From assembly GCF_001038455.1 (NCBI RefSeq), contig NZ_LDUY01000022.1:62001-126000 (forward strand): a DNA stretch of 64,000 nt, given 5' to 3'. The notes under the pieces were generated by a model. That model searched no databases and had not been told where the DNA came from. It worked only from the letters and a program-made list of their open reading frames with translations. The DNA is from Fructobacillus sp. EFB-N1. Lineage in GTDB: Bacteria > Bacillota > Bacilli > Lactobacillales > Lactobacillaceae. A program made the translations under genes and the position numbers. Of this stretch, positions 62,058 through 64,000 are shown in pieces; the stretch's first letter is position 1, and each line of letters opens with the position of its first letter.

Positions 62058-63062
62058 TTACTTTAGTTTACCCCAGGCTTGGATATCTTGCAAAAATTCT
62101 TGCAAGGCCTTTTGGTCCTTAACGGAAGGATACTGTCCCATCAAAACTTCTTGCTTTGGCAGCGCATCTTTCTTCCGTAAAACCAAGAAAGCTTTCGCCT
62201 GTTCTTGATTTTGGAAATACTCTGCTGGCAGTGACAAGAATGCCTTTAATTGAGCCTTTTGTGAGAATAATTTCAGGATTGACTCATGCCGTGGCCCTGT
62301 TAATAAATCATTTGGCACGATGAGATAGATCCAACCATCATCCCTCACTAAGTCTAATGATTTTTCAATCATTAAATAATGAGCATAAGATTGGCCATCT
62401 TGTTCTGAAAAGGCTGTGACAAAGTTTTCTGGTGCTTCTTGCGGGTAGTAACCGATTGGTAAATCACCAATCACAACATCAGCAGGCGCAACTTCCTCGT
62501 TTTTCAAGCCAACAACATCCCCCAAAAACAGTGTTGGGTCTTCTTTAAGCGCAGCTGCCAATTCACTGGCCAAATCAAGCTGACCTTCATCGTTATCAAT
62601 CCCAATTAAATCGTGGGGCAAAAGGTCATGACGACTAAAGCTTTCAACAATTGTCCATAGGAGGTTGCCAGTGCCAATGACCATGTCATTGATACTCGTT
62701 TGTTCACTAGGATTAGCTGTCTGGTAAATCAGCTCGCCCAAAAGATAACCAATACCATCTGGGGTTAACTGAAGGTTTGCTGGTACTTTATCCTCTCGAT
62801 CAGCTTTCAAAACCAAAAGTTGTAAGATATTACGTTGGTCGCTGAAAGACAATCTTGGCCAGTCAATCTCTTCTAACGACTGTAAAGCCTTTTTAGAATC
62901 ATCAGCCAATTGGTCATGGTCGGAGCTAAGAATCTCTTTTTTATTTAACCTCTCTAAAGCCATGACAAGGGCTTCTCGATTGGTCGTTTTTTCTTGATTT
63001 TTCACCGTCACGACGGCTTGATCAATTTTTTCAAAATATGCAGGAATTTTTCGATTTATCAT
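62058..63062 (-). CDS. YtxK-type class I SAM-dependent methyltransferase
   Basis: 334 residues. An N6-adenine-methylase-like fold: the SAM loop is seen at DMVIGTGNLLWTIV, the acidic turn at LIGIDNDEGQLDLA, and a DLPIGYYP motif replaces the usual (N/D)PPY. It lies between comG genes and ackA as in Bacillus (ytxK) and lactobacilli. The target is unknown; a specificity domain of the restriction type is not present. Confidence 0.85.
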   Translation of the reverse strand: MINRKIPAYFEKIDQAVVTVKNQEKTTNREALVMALERLNKKEILSSDHDQLADDSKKALQSLEEIDWPRLSFSDQRNILQLLVLKADREDKVPANLQLTPDGIGYLLGELIYQTANPSEQTSINDMVIGTGNLLWTIVESFSRHDLLPHDLIGIDNDEGQLDLASELAAALKEDPTLFLGDVVGLKNEEVAPADVVIGDLPIGYYPQEAPENFVTAFSEQDGQSYAHYLMIEKSLDLVRDDGWIYLIVPNDLLTGPRHESILKLFSQKAQLKAFLSLPAEYFQNQEQAKAFLVLRKKDALPKQEVLMGQYPSVKDQKALQEFLQDIQAWGKLK

Positions 63063-63099
63063 GGTCTTATTTTAGCCCTTTTTGCTAGTCTAGACAAGG

Positions 63100-63420
63100 C
63101 TAAGGGGCTAAAAGTGGTCGCCAGTAATCCTGATGTTTGATAGTAATTTTAATCTGCTTTTCCCCCGATTCAATTAACCAAGGATCACCCTGAATTTGGC
63201 CAGATTGTTGATTATCTTGGTAAAACAATCGCGATGCTTCAATTTGCCTTGTATCGATGATAGTCGTTTCCAACAATAATAATTGGCTATGCAGCTTTTG
63301 GTGAAAAATTTTTGTCTGTAAAAAGAACAGCAAGCCAATGAGTGTCAATGCCAAAATTGTCGGTAACAGTAAGTAGGCTGGCTGACGGTTTCGCTGCTGG
63401 CGTGGCTGATTATTAAACAT
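63100..63420 (-). CDS. ComGG-like competence protein
   Basis: 106 residues. One hydrophobic helix (about 15-36) after a basic Q/R-rich start, then a pilin-like extracellular part (FYQDNQQSGQIQGDP). Placed after comGF, where comGG is expected. Sequence conservation in this family is low, so position and layout carry the call. Confidence 0.65.
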   Translation of the reverse strand: MFNNQPRQQRNRQPAYLLLPTILALTLIGLLFFLQTKIFHQKLHSQLLLLETTIIDTRQIEASRLFYQDNQQSGQIQGDPWLIESGEKQIKITIKHQDYWRPLLAP

Positions 63421-63444
63421 CTTTTACCCTTCTTCTACAATGGC

Positions 63445-63873
63445 CTATTTCGTGTTAGGCAAAAAAAGTGTGCCGCTCGCTTTCTCATGCCCCCGATCAA
63501 AAACAGTCAAAAGCTGATAGGTTCCAAAATTATCAATCCGTAAATCATCAATCCCATGTAGCAAGAGCACGCGACCATGATGAGTCCCAGCCAAAACTAA
63601 GTCATGCTTAGCAATTTTCAACGTAACCGGATCGCCAATGGTCTTCTTCAGCTGAATTTCACGCACTTGAACTTGATCAAGTTGATAGTTTTGCCGACCC
63701 AACTGTGTTAAAGCCGCTTGAAAATCCATCTGCATATCTTGCGTCTGCCCCCTTTTACTTTGTGGCAAAATGACCATTATTGCCTCAAAAACCATTGCCG
63801 CCACAAGGAGTGCCAGGATTGCTTCCACCATGGTAAAGCTGTTCCGGCTATTTTTACTTTGAACTGCCGTCAT
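63445..63873 (-). CDS. comGF: ComGF-type pseudopilin
   Basis: 142 residues. The type IV prepilin-like segment SFTMVEAILALLVAAMVFEAIMVI begins near residue 10, with Glu at +5 of the predicted cleavage site. The rest matches the ComGF pattern (QMDFQAALTQLGRQNYQL, HHGRVLLLHGIDDLRI, LTVFDRG). AAGGAAG precedes the ATG at 63873. Part of the transformation pseudopilus operon. Confidence 0.78.
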   Translation of the reverse strand: MTAVQSKNSRNSFTMVEAILALLVAAMVFEAIMVILPQSKRGQTQDMQMDFQAALTQLGRQNYQLDQVQVREIQLKKTIGDPVTLKIAKHDLVLAGTHHGRVLLLHGIDDLRIDNFGTYQLLTVFDRGHEKASGTLFLPNTK

Positions 63874-64000
63874 GGTTGGCTTCTTCCTTTTGCTTTTGAT
63901 TTTGGTCAACAAAAGACTGCCATCTCTCTAACGCCTTTCTTTTTTCCTGGTTGGCCGCCTTATTCTGCAAAATCAGTTCTCGCTGCTTTTTCTGATAGTT
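63854..64000 (-). CDS. C-terminal end of an upstream comG gene, probably comGE
   Basis: 48 codons open to the right edge, ending in TAA at 63854 and overlapping the comGF start by 20 bp. The tail is very polar (RKALERWQSFVDQNQKQKEE), normal for the C-terminus of ComGE/ComGD. The identity rests on position. Confidence 0.55.
   Translation of the reverse strand, partial: NYQKKQRELILQNKAANQEKRKALERWQSFVDQNQKQKEEANHDGSSK

Noticed and set aside
62058-63062. The methyltransferase as part of a restriction-modification or phage-defence system
   Set aside because: Its place between comG and ackA and the absence of restriction or specificity genes identify it as the housekeeping YtxK type.

Overview
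The window looks like ordinary chromosome from a low-to-mid GC, Gram-positive lactic acid bacterium of the Lactobacillales. The heterofermentative Leuconostoc/Fructobacillus/Weissella group is the best guess. The reasons are a 6-phosphogluconate dehydrogenase gene with its own RpiR regulator, a ccpA with cre sites, T-box control of a permease, an RpoE (delta) subunit, the sufCDSU-B order, an anaerobic nrdDG pair, a GRP-type sugar uptake protein, and comG genes next to a YtxK-type methyltransferase and ackA. The genus cannot be fixed from the sequence alone.

Layout. 0-5 kb: gnd and a divergent RpiR regulator, udk, an MFS drug exporter and ccpA. 5-9.7 kb: recG-plsX-acpP-sprT (genome repair and phospholipid/fatty-acid synthesis) and a SemiSWEET sugar protein. 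9.7-11.3 kb: a poorly coding, decayed stretch with a start-less gene remnant and an orphan HicB-like gene, lying on the 3' side of tRNA-Cys. 11.4-13.6 kb: a YibE/YibF-type membrane operon. 13.7-18.4 kb: fpg, a DUF975 gene and coaE-dnaB-dnaI (replication initiation and helicase loading). 18.6-25.5 kb: DEAD-box helicase, obgE, uvrC, and pyrG with a CTP-sensing attenuator. 25.6-28.9 kb: T-box-controlled amino-acid permease, a Ni/Co transporter and a decayed spacer. 29-34.4 kb: the complete sufCDSUB-sufT Fe-S assembly operon. 34.6-37.4 kb: nrdDG. 37.6-39.9 kb: pncB-nadE (NAD salvage). 40-49 kb: tRNA-Lys, rpoE, ywfO-type HD protein, pepN, a CPA1 antiporter, and DUF1054 with brkB. 49-53 kb: an Npr-like flavoenzyme, two tandem VIT1/CCC1 metal transporters and a divergent Fur-family regulator (metal and peroxide handling). 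53-58 kb: PBP2b, YfhO and greA. 58-64 kb: CcpA-controlled sugar uptake, an MltG-like/GH73 wall hydrolase, ackA, ytxK and the end of the comG competence operon.

Regulation is unusually readable. There is a cre inside a terminator loop over the ccpA -35, a cre in the sugar-uptake promoter, a pyrG leader whose RNA should begin GGGCUC, a T-box, a GAAC-N4-GTTC box upstream of nrdD, and inverted repeats at the fur, metal-transporter, SemiSWEET and rpiR promoters.

The most interesting non-gene signal is a short word. AAATCAGC (or its complement GCTGATTT) occurs about 40 times by hand count, and the 7-mer AAATCAG about 100 times. Base composition predicts roughly 2-3 and 10. It lies in genes in several reading frames and in spacers, and three times directly abuts a TAA stop codon. 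A Chi site, a DNA-uptake word or another chromosome-maintenance motif are the main possibilities. All counts, promoters and hairpins here were read by eye and no database search was run.
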